A stretch of 60,348 bases of DNA from Micromonospora matsumotoense (GTDB lineage: Bacteria > Actinomycetota > Actinomycetes > Mycobacteriales > Micromonosporaceae), in assembly GCF_900091525.1 (NCBI RefSeq), contig NZ_FMCU01000029.1, forward strand, positions 1 to 60,348, read 5' to 3'. Both the position numbers and the translations under genes were made by a program. This document shows positions 25,678-35,534 of the stretch, piece by piece (positions within the stretch are counted from its first letter, which is position 1; the number at the start of each line of letters is the position of its first letter). The notes below the pieces were generated by a model that did not search any database, had not been told where the DNA came from, and was given only the letters and a program-made list of their open reading frames with translations.

Positions 25678-26585
25678 CCCTCGTCCACGTGACCGACCTG
25701 GTCAAGGACTACGGACTCCGTACGGGCCTACGTCGCACGCGTTTGCGCGCCGTCGACCACGTCAGCTTCGACCTGATCCCCGGGCGCACCGTCGCCCTCG
25801 TGGGGGAGTCCGGGTCGGGGAAATCCACCATCGCCAAGATCCTCACCCGCATGGAGAAGCCCACGTCCGGCAGAGTTGACGTGCGTCTCGACGACGGCAC
25901 CCCGGTGCACGGGTCGCTGTACCAGCGTCAGGTGCAAATGGTCTTCCAGGACCCGTTCGCCTCCCTCAACCCCTTCCACTCGATCGAGCACCACATCGCC
26001 CGTCCGCTGCGCATCCACCAGCGCACCCGTACCGCCGCCGAGACACATGCGCGCGTGCTGGAGATGCTCGAACGGGTCAATCTCACACCCGCCGAAACCA
26101 TCGCGCCGCGCCGTCCGCACGAGCTCTCCGGCGGCCAGCGGCAGCGCGTCGCGATCGCCCGCGCCCTGGCGCCGGGGGCGCAGGTGCTCATCGCGGACGA
26201 ACCCGTGTCCATGCTGGACGTCTCGATCCGCCTCGGGGTGCTCAACCTCATGGGCCGCCTGCAGCGGGAGGACCGGCTCGCCGTCCTGTACATCACCCAC
26301 GACCTGGCCACCGCGCGGCACTTCTCGGACGAGATTCTCGTGCTCTACCGCGGTCGGATCGTGGAGCGCGGGCCGTCCGACGCGGTGATCCTGGACCCGC
26401 ACCACGACTACACCAAGTTGTTGGCGAGTTCGGCACCAGATCCCGAGCGTCTCGACCGGATCACGGCCGCGGTCACGGTCGACCGCGACGCGATCGACAA
26501 CAGCGTCTGCTACGACCACCGCACCAGCCGGTGGGTGGAGGCCGGGGTGCCCTCGGTCACGGCGGCCGGCATGCCCGCGGGCTGA
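25674..26585 (+). CDS. ABC transporter ATP-binding protein, DppF type
   Basis: A 303-residue ATPase from ATG 25674, overlapping the previous stop. Walker A GESGSGKSTI, signature LSGGQRQRV, Walker B VLIADEPVSMLD, switch His in YITHDLATA. It is the second nucleotide-binding subunit of the PepT-type importer. The C-terminal part keeps a CYDHRTSRWVEAG element, a late region where DppF-type ATPases may bind a metal cluster; only one Cys is visible here. Confidence 0.92.
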   Translation: MTLVHVTDLVKDYGLRTGLRRTRLRAVDHVSFDLIPGRTVALVGESGSGKSTIAKILTRMEKPTSGRVDVRLDDGTPVHGSLYQRQVQMVFQDPFASLNPFHSIEHHIARPLRIHQRTRTAAETHARVLEMLERVNLTPAETIAPRRPHELSGGQRQRVAIARALAPGAQVLIADEPVSMLDVSIRLGVLNLMGRLQREDRLAVLYITHDLATARHFSDEILVLYRGRIVERGPSDAVILDPHHDYTKLLASSAPDPERLDRITAAVTVDRDAIDNSVCYDHRTSRWVEAGVPSVTAAGMPAG

Positions 26586-26640
26586 CCCGGCGGGCCACGC
26601 CCCAGCTTGTCGTATTCGTTTTCGAACCCGAGGACACCGC

Positions 26641-29232
26641 ATGGCTCACCTTCCCTTGACTTTCCGTGCCCTGCATCACGGCTGGACCCTCACCGCCCCC
26701 GCGCTCCCCGACGACGCCCCCGAAGCCGTCACCGCAGCCCTCGCCGACGGCGTGCCCGCCGTCGTGCCCGGCGAGGCGCACCTGGACCTGCGGCGTGCCG
26801 GCCTGATCGACGACCCGTTCGACGGTGCCAACGAGGCCGCGCAGCAGTGGATCGGTGACACGACATGGCGCTTCTCGACGACGTTCACCTGGGCCGACGA
26901 CGCCTCGACACGCCACGACCTGGTGGCTCACGGGCTGGACACGGTGGCCACCGTCCAGCTCAACGGCGACGTCGTCGGGCGGACGCAGAACATGCACCGC
27001 TCCTATCGCTGGGACGTGCGTGGGGCACTGCGCCAGGGGGAGAACACCCTCACGGTGACGTTCGCCGCTCCGGTGCCCGAGGCGACGGCGCGGGCCCAGC
27101 GTGACGGCGCCCTGCCGCGGGTCAACCACCACGAGTACAACCAGCTGCGCAAGATGGCCTGCTCGTTCGGCTGGGACTGGGGCATCGACGTCGCCGGTGC
27201 CGGCATCTGGAAGCCGATCGGGCTCGACTCGTGGTCCGGGGTGCGCATCGCCTCGGTGCGGCCGCTCGTGGATGTGGTGTCGACCGGGGACGCCGACGGT
27301 GCCGGCAGGCGCGACGACGGCCTGCTGAGGGTGCACGTGGACGTGGAGCGCGACGACAGACACGCCGACCAGGACGTCTCGCTCACCGTCACCGTCACCG
27401 CCCCCGACGGCGGGACGCTGCACACCGGCTGCACCGTGCCCGCTGACGAGACGTCCGCCGTCGTCCTCGTCACGGTGCGCGACGTGCGGCGCTGGTGGCC
27501 CGTCGGATACGGCGACCAGCCGTTGTACGGCGTGCAGGTCGAGGCAGAGACCGCAGGTGACGCCGCGTCCTGGTACGGGCGGGTCGGCTTCCGTACCGTG
27601 GAACTCGACACGACGCCCGACGAGGCCGGGGCCCCGTTCCTGCTCCGGGTCAATGGCGAGCGGGTGCTCGTGCGGGGCGCCAACTGGATCCCGGATCACG
27701 CGTTCCTCACCCTGATCGACCGCGATCGGTACGCCCGCCGGGTGGCCGACGCGCTGCAGGCCAACATCAACCTGCTGCGCGTGTGGGGCGGCGGCATCTA
27801 CGAGTCCGACGACCTGTACGACCTCGCCGACGAGCACGGCCTGCTGATGTGGCAGGACTTCCCCTTCGCCTGCGCCGCATACAGCGAGGACGCACCGATG
27901 CGGACGGAGATCGACGCCGAGGCCCGCGAGAACGTGGCGCGGCTCAGCCCGCACCCGTCCCTCGTGCTGTGGAACGGCAACAACGAGAACACCTGGGGCT
28001 CGGTGGACTGGGGTTGGCCCGGCCGCCTGGACGGTCGGGGCTGGGGCGACCTCTACTACCGCCACCTGCTGCCGCGCGTGCTCGCCGAGCTCGACCCGAC
28101 GCGCCCGTACTCACCGGCGAGCCCGTACTCGTTCGGCGACTACCGGCACCCGAACGACGAGCGGTACGGCACCATGCACGTCTGGGACGTGTGGAACCGG
28201 GCGGACTACACCGGCTACACCCGGTACAAGCCGCGCTTCGTCGCGGAGTTCGGCTTCCAGGCGCCGCCTGCCTGGTCCACGCTCGCCGCCGTGGTGCACG
28301 ACGAGCCGCTCGACCCGTTCGGCCCGCAGATGCTGGTGCACCAGAAGGCCAACCTCGGCAACGCGAAGCTCGCGCGCGGATGGCAGGGCCACCTGCCCGA
28401 CCCCGTCACCATCGAGGACTGGCACTGGACCACCCAGCTCAACCAGGCGCACGCCATCCGGTTCGGCGTCGAGCACTTCCGCTCCCTGACGCCCCACAAC
28501 ACCGGGACGATCCTGTGGCAGCTCAACGACAACTGGCCGGTGGTGTCCTGGGCCGCCGTCGACTTCGCCGAGCGCCGAAAGCCCCTCTGGTACGCCCTGC
28601 GGGCCGCGTACGCCCCGCGGCTGGCCACACTTCAGCCGCGCGCGTCGGCCGAGGCGTGGGCCGCCGCGTGGGAAGGACTCGAGCCGGACCCGGACACTCT
28701 CGCGCTGGTGCTCGTCAACGACACCGCCGAGGCGTTCCGCGGCACCTTCACGGTGACGCGGGAGACATTCGACGGCACGCTCCTGGCCAAGGCCACGATC
28801 GAGGCGTCGGTGCCCGCGCGCGGCGCGGTGTCGGTCACGGTTCCGGACGACGTCGCCGCGTTCGGGGATCCCGCCGCCGAGGTGATCGTGGCCGAGTCGG
28901 ACGATGGCACCGCAGGGTTCGCACCGGCCTTCCGGCACGGCGTCGAGGTGGTCGACCAGCGCCTCGACCCCCGGCCGCTGCGGGTCGAGGCCGTACCCAC
29001 GGATGACGGTTGCCTGCTGCACGTGGCCGCCACCTCCTACGCCCGTGACGTGTTCTGCCCTGCCGACGTGGTGAATCCCCTGGCCTCGGTGAACGACGGC
29101 ATGGTGAACCTTCGGGCCGGTCGGTCCGTCACCATCCAGGTGACGTCGCCGGCAGGTGATCCAGACGCCTTCGCCGCAGCCGTGCGCTGTGCCAACACCC
29201 TCCTGGACCCGGCAGAGAGGACCTTTCCATGA
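26641..29232 (+). CDS. Beta-mannosidase, GH2 (intracellular)
   Basis: An 863-residue enzyme without signal peptide, 55 bases after the transporter. Order: sugar-binding jelly roll (about 1-190, ending MACSFGWDWGIDVAGAGIWK), immunoglobulin-like domain, then the barrel. Beta-mannosidase marks are LRVWGGGIYESDDLYDLADE, FPFACAAY, acid/base Glu in VLWNGNNEN and nucleophile Glu in VAEFGFQAPP. It should release mannose from the non-reducing end of imported manno-oligosaccharides. It is coupled to the downstream isomerase by ATGA. A paralogue with the same motifs lies at 31.6-34.1 kb. Confidence 0.93.
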   Translation: MAHLPLTFRALHHGWTLTAPALPDDAPEAVTAALADGVPAVVPGEAHLDLRRAGLIDDPFDGANEAAQQWIGDTTWRFSTTFTWADDASTRHDLVAHGLDTVATVQLNGDVVGRTQNMHRSYRWDVRGALRQGENTLTVTFAAPVPEATARAQRDGALPRVNHHEYNQLRKMACSFGWDWGIDVAGAGIWKPIGLDSWSGVRIASVRPLVDVVSTGDADGAGRRDDGLLRVHVDVERDDRHADQDVSLTVTVTAPDGGTLHTGCTVPADETSAVVLVTVRDVRRWWPVGYGDQPLYGVQVEAETAGDAASWYGRVGFRTVELDTTPDEAGAPFLLRVNGERVLVRGANWIPDHAFLTLIDRDRYARRVADALQANINLLRVWGGGIYESDDLYDLADEHGLLMWQDFPFACAAYSEDAPMRTEIDAEARENVARLSPHPSLVLWNGNNENTWGSVDWGWPGRLDGRGWGDLYYRHLLPRVLAELDPTRPYSPASPYSFGDYRHPNDERYGTMHVWDVWNRADYTGYTRYKPRFVAEFGFQAPPAWSTLAAVVHDEPLDPFGPQMLVHQKANLGNAKLARGWQGHLPDPVTIEDWHWTTQLNQAHAIRFGVEHFRSLTPHNTGTILWQLNDNWPVVSWAAVDFAERRKPLWYALRAAYAPRLATLQPRASAEAWAAAWEGLEPDPDTLALVLVNDTAEAFRGTFTVTRETFDGTLLAKATIEASVPARGAVSVTVPDDVAAFGDPAAEVIVAESDDGTAGFAPAFRHGVEVVDQRLDPRPLRVEAVPTDDGCLLHVAATSYARDVFCPADVVNPLASVNDGMVNLRAGRSVTIQVTSPAGDPDAFAAAVRCANTLLDPAERTFP

Positions 29233-30542
29233 CCGCCGTCCCGGCTGTCCCCAGGCAGTTGCCCGCCCACCACGCGTGGCTCGATGCCGAGTGCCGTCGG
29301 CTGATCGCCTTCGGCGCGCGTTCCGCGCTGCCCGACGGCGGCGCGGCCTACCTGGACACCACTGGCACGCCGGATCCCACCCACGGCGTGCTCACCTGGA
29401 TCACCGCCCGCACCACGCACGCGTACTCACTCGGCGTGCTGCTCGGCGTGCCCGGCAGCGCCGCCGTCGCCGACGCCGCACTCAAGGCTCTGACCGGCCG
29501 GCTACGCGACGCCGAGCACGGTGGGTGGTTCCACGCGCTCGCGCCGGACGGCACCCCTGACCGCGCCGCCGGTAAGTCCTGCTACAACCACGCCTTCGTG
29601 CTGCTGGCTGCGTCATCCGCGGCGCTCGCCGGCCGGCCCGGCGGTGCCACGCTGCTCGCCGAGGCCGCCGACGTCTATCTCACGTGGTTCTGGGACGACG
29701 ACGCCGGTCGCCCGGTGGACACCTGGGACGCCGGCTTCACCAGGGCCGACGACTACCGCGGTCTCAACGCCACGATGCACTCCGTCGAGGCGTTGCTCGC
29801 CGTGGCCGACGCCGTCGAGGTGCTCGACGCTTCGGACGCGCCCGGCGTCGGCGGGGGAGCGTCTGCCTGGCGGGACCGGGCCGCGCGGGCGGCGCGATTC
29901 GTCGTCGAGCTCGCCACCGCACACGACGGACGCCTGCCGGAACACTTCGGGCCGGACTGGACCCCGGTTCTCGGCTTCAACCGCAACCAGCCTGACGACC
30001 CCTTCAAGCCGTACGGCGCCACACCCGGACACGGCCTGGAGTGGTCGCGGCTGTTGTTGAACGTCGAGGCCACGATCGGCACCGACGAAGCCCTCGCCGC
30101 AGCAGCGGTGCGGCTGTTCGACAGGGCCGTCGACGACGGCTGGGCTGCGGACGGTGCGGAGGGGTTCGTCTACACCACCGACTGGGACGGCACGCCGTTG
30201 GTGCGTCAGCGGATGCACTGGGTGGTGGCCGAGGCGATCGCCGCCGCCGCGGCACTGCACCGGCGCACCGGCGAGCGGCGGTTCGCCGACAGCTACGCCG
30301 CCTGGTGGGACTACGCCGAGCGTCATCTGCTCGACCGCACAGGCGGCTCGTGGTGGCACGAGCTCGACCCGCACAACATTCCCGCCACGACCGTGTGGCC
30401 CGGTAAACCCGACGTCTACCACGCGTTGCAGGCCACGTTGCTGCCGCGCCTGCCGCTCGCGCCCACGCTCGCCCGGGCGCTTCGGGCGGGGCTGCTCGTC
30501 TCGTCACCGGAGGGCACCGACGGTCGAGGGCAGCCGGCATGA
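29229..30542 (+). CDS. AGE-family isomerase, probable mannose isomerase
   Basis: A 437-residue (alpha/alpha)6-barrel protein, translationally coupled to both neighbours by ATGA overlaps. Conserved blocks are YNHAFVLLAASSA, YRGLNATMHSVEALLAVADA, PGHGLEWSRLLL and RQRMHWVVAEAIAAAAAL with the catalytic His residues. The RGLNATMHSVEALL block resembles YihS/mannose-isomerase members rather than cellobiose 2-epimerases, so mannose to fructose is the likeliest reaction. Context supports this: beta-mannosidase upstream supplies mannose and a PfkB kinase downstream would phosphorylate fructose. Mannobiose 2-epimerase remains possible. Confidence 0.85.
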   Translation: MTAVPAVPRQLPAHHAWLDAECRRLIAFGARSALPDGGAAYLDTTGTPDPTHGVLTWITARTTHAYSLGVLLGVPGSAAVADAALKALTGRLRDAEHGGWFHALAPDGTPDRAAGKSCYNHAFVLLAASSAALAGRPGGATLLAEAADVYLTWFWDDDAGRPVDTWDAGFTRADDYRGLNATMHSVEALLAVADAVEVLDASDAPGVGGGASAWRDRAARAARFVVELATAHDGRLPEHFGPDWTPVLGFNRNQPDDPFKPYGATPGHGLEWSRLLLNVEATIGTDEALAAAAVRLFDRAVDDGWAADGAEGFVYTTDWDGTPLVRQRMHWVVAEAIAAAAALHRRTGERRFADSYAAWWDYAERHLLDRTGGSWWHELDPHNIPATTVWPGKPDVYHALQATLLPRLPLAPTLARALRAGLLVSSPEGTDGRGQPA

Positions 30543-31522
30543 GCGGGCACGGACCGTCGGTGGGGGCGGTGACGGTGATCGGCGAGACGCTGATCGACGT
30601 GCTGCCGGCCAGCCGCGGCGACGGTGCCGATCTCGGCGTACGCGAGCTACCCGGCGGCAGTCCCGCGAACGTGGCGGTGACTCTCGGGCGGCTGGGCCGG
30701 GGGCCGGTGCTCGTCACCACCCTCGCCGACGACGCGCGCGGCGCCGCCGCGCGGGACTGGCTCGAGGCGTCGGACGTCACCGTCGTGGCGCAGCCGCCGG
30801 CCACCGGGCGGACGTCGGCTGCCGCCGTCCGGCTCGCCGCCGACGGGTCCGCGACCTACGACTTCGATCTCACCTGGGACCTCTCGCCCGAGATCCTCAC
30901 CGGCGTCACCGCGGCGGGCGGGATCGCGGTCCTGCACGCCGGCTCGATCGCCACCGTGCTCGACCCGGGGGCCGACACGGTCGAGGCCGCGCTGCACGGG
31001 GCCCGCGGACGTTCCCTGGTGACGTTCGATCCCAATGCGCGCCCGGCGGTCACGCCGCACGTCGCGCGAGTGCTGCCGCGCGTGGAGCGGTTGGTGGGCC
31101 TCAGCGACGTCGTCAAGGCCTCCGACGAGGACCTCGCCTGGTACCACCCCGGAGTCAACCCGGTGGAGGTGGCCCGTGCCTGGGCTGGGTCGGGGCCGGT
31201 CCTGGTCGTCGTGACCCGGGGCGCGGACGGCAGCGTGTTCGTGCGCGGTGACGACGTCGTCACCGTGCCGGGCAGGCCCGCGACCGTGGTCGACACGATC
31301 GGCGCCGGGGACACCTTCATGGGGGCGCTCATCGACGCGCTCGTCGGCGTCGGGGTGCACGGGCCGACCGCACGCGGGGCGCTCGCCGCGCTCAGCAGGG
31401 AGGATTTGCGCCGGGTGGGATCTCGGGCGGCGAGCGCTGCCGCGATCACGGTCTCCAGGCCGGGTGCCGATCCACCGACGTCGGCCGAGCTCGACGCGGT
31501 GGCGCGGGCGGCCACCGGCTGA
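30539..31522 (+). CDS. PfkB-family carbohydrate kinase, probable fructokinase
   Basis: A 327-residue ribokinase-fold enzyme starting at the ATGA overlap with the isomerase. N-terminal PfkB signature region VIGETLIDVLPASRG and LPGGSPANVAVTLGRLGRGP; C-terminal signature DTIGAGDTFMGALIDAL with the catalytic Asp and anion hole. In context it should make fructose-6-phosphate from fructose produced by the upstream isomerase. It is the last gene of the operon; a hairpin terminator follows. Confidence 0.9.
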   Translation: MSGHGPSVGAVTVIGETLIDVLPASRGDGADLGVRELPGGSPANVAVTLGRLGRGPVLVTTLADDARGAAARDWLEASDVTVVAQPPATGRTSAAAVRLAADGSATYDFDLTWDLSPEILTGVTAAGGIAVLHAGSIATVLDPGADTVEAALHGARGRSLVTFDPNARPAVTPHVARVLPRVERLVGLSDVVKASDEDLAWYHPGVNPVEVARAWAGSGPVLVVVTRGADGSVFVRGDDVVTVPGRPATVVDTIGAGDTFMGALIDALVGVGVHGPTARGALAALSREDLRRVGSRAASAAAITVSRPGADPPTSAELDAVARAATG

Positions 31523-31540
31523 GGTGGCAGCGTCACCACG

Positions 31541-31574
31541 ACGGCTGCGGGCGCAGAGGCGGGCCCGCAGCCGT
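31541..31574. terminator. Bidirectional hairpin terminator
   Basis: Perfect 12-base stem, 31541-31552 with 31563-31574, ten-base loop, between the convergent fructokinase and second beta-mannosidase genes. Confidence 0.75.
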
Positions 31575-31598
31575 TCCGGCGGGGGAGGAGGGACGCGG

Positions 31599-34061
31599 TC
31601 AGTCCTTGTCGGGCCGCTCCTCGGCCCGGGCTGCCGCATTGGCGGAGCGCAGCACGCGGGGATGCCGCAGAGCGGACGAGTCGGCCAGGGACGCCGCGGA
31701 GCGCACGGTGAAGGTGTGGGTCTCGCCCGCGAGCAGTGAGACGAGCATGTCGTCCACGACCGCGTCGGGGGCCACCTTGTCGGCGAGCAGGGCGAGGTCG
31801 CGGACGTACGACGTGGCCCGCACCTCCACCTGGTAGCCGCCGGTCACGCGCGTGACCTCGGCCGTGAAGGGGGTCGGGTCGTAGGCGAGGTCGCGGTCCT
31901 CGGCGAACTGGTGGTGGACGCGGATGCCACCGGCGGCGACGGTCAGCACCTCGCTTCGCGGATCGACCGGGGTGAGCAGGTCGTCGGTCAGGTCGAGCAG
32001 GGCGACAGACCGGGGCGCGACATCGAGCGGCATCTCGACGGTCGCCAGCAGGTCGCCGGTGAGGGTCTGCCGCGCGGCGCGGACCGTACCCGTCCACGGC
32101 TGGTCGTGATCGTTGACCGCGACCAGGGTGGGCCTTCCGTGGCGGGGCTGCACGGTCAGCAGCCGTGGCGCGAACGCGTGCTTGAGCGCGTAGTAGAGGG
32201 GCTTGGGTCGTTCGTCGCTGTCCACGGCGGCCCAGGAGGTGACCGGCCAGCAGTCGTTGAGTTGCCAGACGAGGGCCCCGGCGGTGTAGGGCCACCAGGA
32301 GCGGAAGTGCTCGACGCCGAACGCCACCGCCCGTGCCTGGTTGAGCTGTGTCGCCCAGTGCCACTGCTCGAAGTCGTCCGGCACCGGCAGGTGGGGTGCG
32401 AGGCCGCGGTCCAGCTTGCCGTTGCCGTCGCCGGCCTTCTGGTGCAGCAGAAACGCGGGTGAGGTGGGTGTCAGCGGCTGGTCACGGATCCAGCGGGTGA
32501 GGGTCGCCCAGGTGGGTGGGCCCTGGAAGCCGAACTCCGCGCAGAACCGTGGGATGTGATCGCGGTAGTGGGTGTAGTCGAGCATGTTCCAGACGTCCCA
32601 CTCGTGGCGGGTGCCGTAGAGGGCGTCGTTGGGCGGGAGATCGCCGGGGCTGTACGGGCTGCCGGGCGCGTACGGGCGGGTGGGGTCCAGTGCGGTGACG
32701 AGTGCCGGCAGCAGCTCGGTGTAGTAGCCGAGCCCCCAACTGCGTCCGTCGAGGGCCTCCTGCCAGCCCTCCCAGTCGGTGTAGGCGGGCAGGTTCTCGT
32801 TGTTGCCGTTCCACAGCACCAGCGACGGGCGGGCGACCAACCGGGTGATGTTCTCCCGCGCCTCGGCCTCGACCTCGCTCCGCAGGGGCTCTTCCTCGGC
32901 ATAGAAGGCACACGCGAAGGGGAAGTCCTGCCACACCAGCACGCCCCGTTCGTCGCAGGCGGCATAGAAGTCGTCGGTCTCGTAGATGCCGCCACCCCAG
33001 ATCCGCAGCATGTTCATGTTCGCCCCGACGGCCTGGTCGATCCGGCGGGCGAGCCGTTCGGGGGTGACCCGGGTGAGGAGGTGGTCGTCCGGGATCCAGT
33101 TAGCGCCCTTGGCGAAGACCCGGGTGCCGTTGACGACGAACACGAACGGCGTGCCGGTCCCGTCGGGCTCGGTGTCCACGGCAACGGTGCGGAAGCCGAT
33201 CCGACGTCGGTCGGTGTCCACCGGCTCGGCGTCGGCCAGGAGCGTGACGGTCAACTCGTAGAGCGGCTGCTCGCCGTAGCCGACCGGCCACCACAGCCGG
33301 GCGTCCGGCACGAGGACGGTGACGTGGGCGGCGTTGCCGGAGACAGCCGTCCGTTCCTCGCGCCCGTCTACGGTCACCACCGCGATGTAGTCGCGGTCCG
33401 CGGCGCGCTCCACGTCCAGGTGTACGTCGACGCGACCGGTGCCGTCGGCGTCGACGGTGACCAGCGGTCGTACCTGGGCCAGCCGGGCGGTGTCCCAGCG
33501 TTCCAGCCGTACCGGCTTCCAGATGCCGGCGGTCTGCAGGTCCGGTCCCCAGTCCCAGCCGAAGGAGCAGGCCATCTTGCGGATCGCGTTGTACGGGTGC
33601 GGGTAGGCGCGCTGCCGCCAACCGAGCTGGCTCTCTGCCTGTTCGGCGTAGGTGAGCGCCGCTGCCAACGTCACGGTCAGCTCGTTGTGGCCCTCCCGCA
33701 GGCAGTCGCGGACGTCGAACCGGTAGCCGCGGTGCATGTTGGCGGTCCGGCCGAGCACGACGCCGTTGAGGGCGATCGTGGCGATCGTGTCGATGCCGTC
33801 GAAGACCAGCTCCACCCGCTCGTCCACGCCGGGCGCGGACGTCTGGAAAGCCGTCGTGTACTGCCAGTCGACGCGGTGCATCCAGGTCAGGGACGCCTCG
33901 TTGCTGTCCAGGTAAGGGTCGGGGATGAGCCCGGCGGCCATCAGGTCGAGGTGGGTGCTGCCCGGCACCTGTGCGGGGATGTCCCGTCCCGCGAGGACGT
34001 CCGGCGCGGGGCCTCCGTCGGCGCGTAGCCGCCAGCCCTCGTGCAGGGTCGTGCGCGTCAT
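31599..34061 (-). CDS. Beta-mannosidase, GH2 (second copy, intracellular)
   Basis: An 820-residue enzyme from ATG 34061 with AAGGAGGAGG upstream and no signal peptide. Motifs parallel the first copy: MACSFGWDWGPDLQTAGIWK, LRIWGGGIYETDDFYAACDE, FPFACAFY, acid/base Glu in VLWNGNNEN, nucleophile Glu in CAEFGFQGPP, and WQLNDCWPVTSWA. Sequence drift between the two outside the motifs suggests an old duplication or separate acquisition. It is divergent from nothing directly: its promoter lies just upstream and the ROK2 gene follows on the same strand side, so it is probably controlled by ROK2. Confidence 0.93.
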   Translation of the reverse strand: MTRTTLHEGWRLRADGGPAPDVLAGRDIPAQVPGSTHLDLMAAGLIPDPYLDSNEASLTWMHRVDWQYTTAFQTSAPGVDERVELVFDGIDTIATIALNGVVLGRTANMHRGYRFDVRDCLREGHNELTVTLAAALTYAEQAESQLGWRQRAYPHPYNAIRKMACSFGWDWGPDLQTAGIWKPVRLERWDTARLAQVRPLVTVDADGTGRVDVHLDVERAADRDYIAVVTVDGREERTAVSGNAAHVTVLVPDARLWWPVGYGEQPLYELTVTLLADAEPVDTDRRRIGFRTVAVDTEPDGTGTPFVFVVNGTRVFAKGANWIPDDHLLTRVTPERLARRIDQAVGANMNMLRIWGGGIYETDDFYAACDERGVLVWQDFPFACAFYAEEEPLRSEVEAEARENITRLVARPSLVLWNGNNENLPAYTDWEGWQEALDGRSWGLGYYTELLPALVTALDPTRPYAPGSPYSPGDLPPNDALYGTRHEWDVWNMLDYTHYRDHIPRFCAEFGFQGPPTWATLTRWIRDQPLTPTSPAFLLHQKAGDGNGKLDRGLAPHLPVPDDFEQWHWATQLNQARAVAFGVEHFRSWWPYTAGALVWQLNDCWPVTSWAAVDSDERPKPLYYALKHAFAPRLLTVQPRHGRPTLVAVNDHDQPWTGTVRAARQTLTGDLLATVEMPLDVAPRSVALLDLTDDLLTPVDPRSEVLTVAAGGIRVHHQFAEDRDLAYDPTPFTAEVTRVTGGYQVEVRATSYVRDLALLADKVAPDAVVDDMLVSLLAGETHTFTVRSAASLADSSALRHPRVLRSANAAARAEERPDKD

Positions 34062-34106
34062 CGGGTCCTCCTCCTTGTCGGCGGCAGGGGTCAGGCCCGA
34101 GGAGCA

Positions 34107-34135
34107 TCCTTACGTAAGCAAACGAAGTAAGTCAA
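34107..34135 (-). promoter_or_regulatory. Promoter of the second beta-mannosidase with palindrome
   Basis: On the minus strand TTGACT (34130-34135), 17-base spacer, TAAGGA (34107-34112). CTTACGTAAG (34109-34118) is a perfect ten-base palindrome covering the -10 region. A related element TTTCGTAA sits next to the -35 of the GH5 glucanase (35540-35547), on the other side of ROK2. Confidence 0.55.
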
Positions 34136-34183
34136 TGCGTCATGTGCGCGCGGGCTTCAGCGGACGGCGGTATCCGGACCCAG

Positions 34184-35437
34184 CTACCAGGCCTCGCCCG
34201 ACCCGGCGGCGCGTGCCCTGTCCTGCGGATGGGGATGACCGAGAGTCAGCTCGCTCCGCAGGACGAGCACCGCGCCGCCGATCGCCGCCGCGTCCGACCC
34301 GTTGACCGACGGCACGATCCGTACCTGGTGCGCGCGCCGTGCGAACAGACGGCGGTCCACCTCCTGCTGGATCATCGTCTGGTAGATCGAACCGGCCACG
34401 GCGAAGCTCGGCCCGGCCAGGACGATCGCCTCCAGGTCGAACAGGCACGCCATGGTGACGGCCGCGTGACCGAGGTAGCGGGCCGACTGCTCGACGAGCC
34501 CTCGTGCGCCGGCGTCGCCGGTGTTCGCCGCCGCCGCGATCCGCGCGAACTCGGTGAGGACGTCGGTGGCGGTCGGGTCCAGCGCCAGCCGGCGGCCGAG
34601 CCCGGGTGTCGCCAGGGCCTGCCGGACCAGGGCCGACGGACCCGCGTAGTTCTCCAGGCAACCGACGTTGCCGCACGGGCACTCGTCACCGTTGACGTCG
34701 ATCGAGATGTGGCCGATCTCCACGCTGTTCGACGAACTTCCCCGGTAGACCTCGCCGGCGACCACCACGCCACCGCCGATCCCGGTGGCCATGTAGATGC
34801 AGCCGTAGGTGCTTCGCGGGTCGACCGTACCCATCCAGTACTCACCGATCGCCGCCGCCGCCGCGTCGTTGTCGAGCAGGACGGGCAACCCGAGAGCCTC
34901 CGCCAGCCGCAGCGCGACCGGGTGGTCGAGCCACTCTTCGGTCGGTTGCGGCGTCAACAGCACACCCGCGCGTCGATCCTGCGGTCCGTAGCTGACCAGG
35001 CCGACCCCCAGCACCCGGTCGCGGTCGACAGCCGCCGTGGCCAGCAACGCGTCGACCTGCGCCGCCACCAGTGGCAGCGCCCGCTCCGGTGGCATCGTCG
35101 CCACGCCCTGGAACGACGTCCGGGCCACCTGTCGACCCGCCAGGTCGATGACCACGATCACGCACGTGTTGCGCTCTAGCTGCACCCCGACGCTGTAGCG
35201 GGCCAGCGGATTGAGCTGCACCATGGTGCGTGGCTTGCCACCCGTCGGCGCACCCCGACCAGCCTCGACCACGAGGTCGTCGCCGATCAGCTCACGCACG
35301 ACCTCGGAGATCGTCGCGCCCGTCAGACCCGTCGCCGCCGCGAGTTCCACCCGGCTGATGCTGCGCGCCGACCTGATGACGTCCAGCACCAGGCCGCGCG
35401 TCTTCGGTCGGCTGGCCCAGATCGGGCTGCTCGCCAC
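34184..35437 (-). CDS. ROK-family transcriptional regulator (ROK2)
   Basis: A 417-residue protein taken from GTG 35437 (GGGAGGG just upstream); a GTG at 35497 is an alternative, and the frame open to 35677 overlaps the GH5 promoter and is unlikely. The winged helix (ISRVELAAATGLTGATISEV) is followed by the ROK fold: VVIDLAGRQVARTSF, VLLDNDAAAAAIGE, MATGIGGGVV, EIGHISI and zinc motif CPCGNVGCLENYAG. It is the close paralogue of ROK1. Flanked by a beta-mannosidase and a GH5 glucanase whose promoters share a TTnCGTAA element, it probably regulates one or both. Confidence 0.9.
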   Translation of the reverse strand: MASSPIWASRPKTRGLVLDVIRSARSISRVELAAATGLTGATISEVVRELIGDDLVVEAGRGAPTGGKPRTMVQLNPLARYSVGVQLERNTCVIVVIDLAGRQVARTSFQGVATMPPERALPLVAAQVDALLATAAVDRDRVLGVGLVSYGPQDRRAGVLLTPQPTEEWLDHPVALRLAEALGLPVLLDNDAAAAAIGEYWMGTVDPRSTYGCIYMATGIGGGVVVAGEVYRGSSSNSVEIGHISIDVNGDECPCGNVGCLENYAGPSALVRQALATPGLGRRLALDPTATDVLTEFARIAAAANTGDAGARGLVEQSARYLGHAAVTMACLFDLEAIVLAGPSFAVAGSIYQTMIQQEVDRRLFARRAHQVRIVPSVNGSDAAAIGGAVLVLRSELTLGHPHPQDRARAAGSGEAW

Positions 35438-35534
35438 GGTCCCTCCCAGTTTCCACCCGGCCCGCCAGGCTACTTCACTCAGCACCTCGTTGGTCACCGC
35501 CCTGTCTCCGCATTCGCACCGGTCCTGACATGTA

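Noticed and set aside
26557..28065. A 502-codon minus-strand frame opposite the first beta-mannosidase
   Set aside because: Shadow frame; it crosses the intergenic gap and has no ribosome binding site or recognisable domain.
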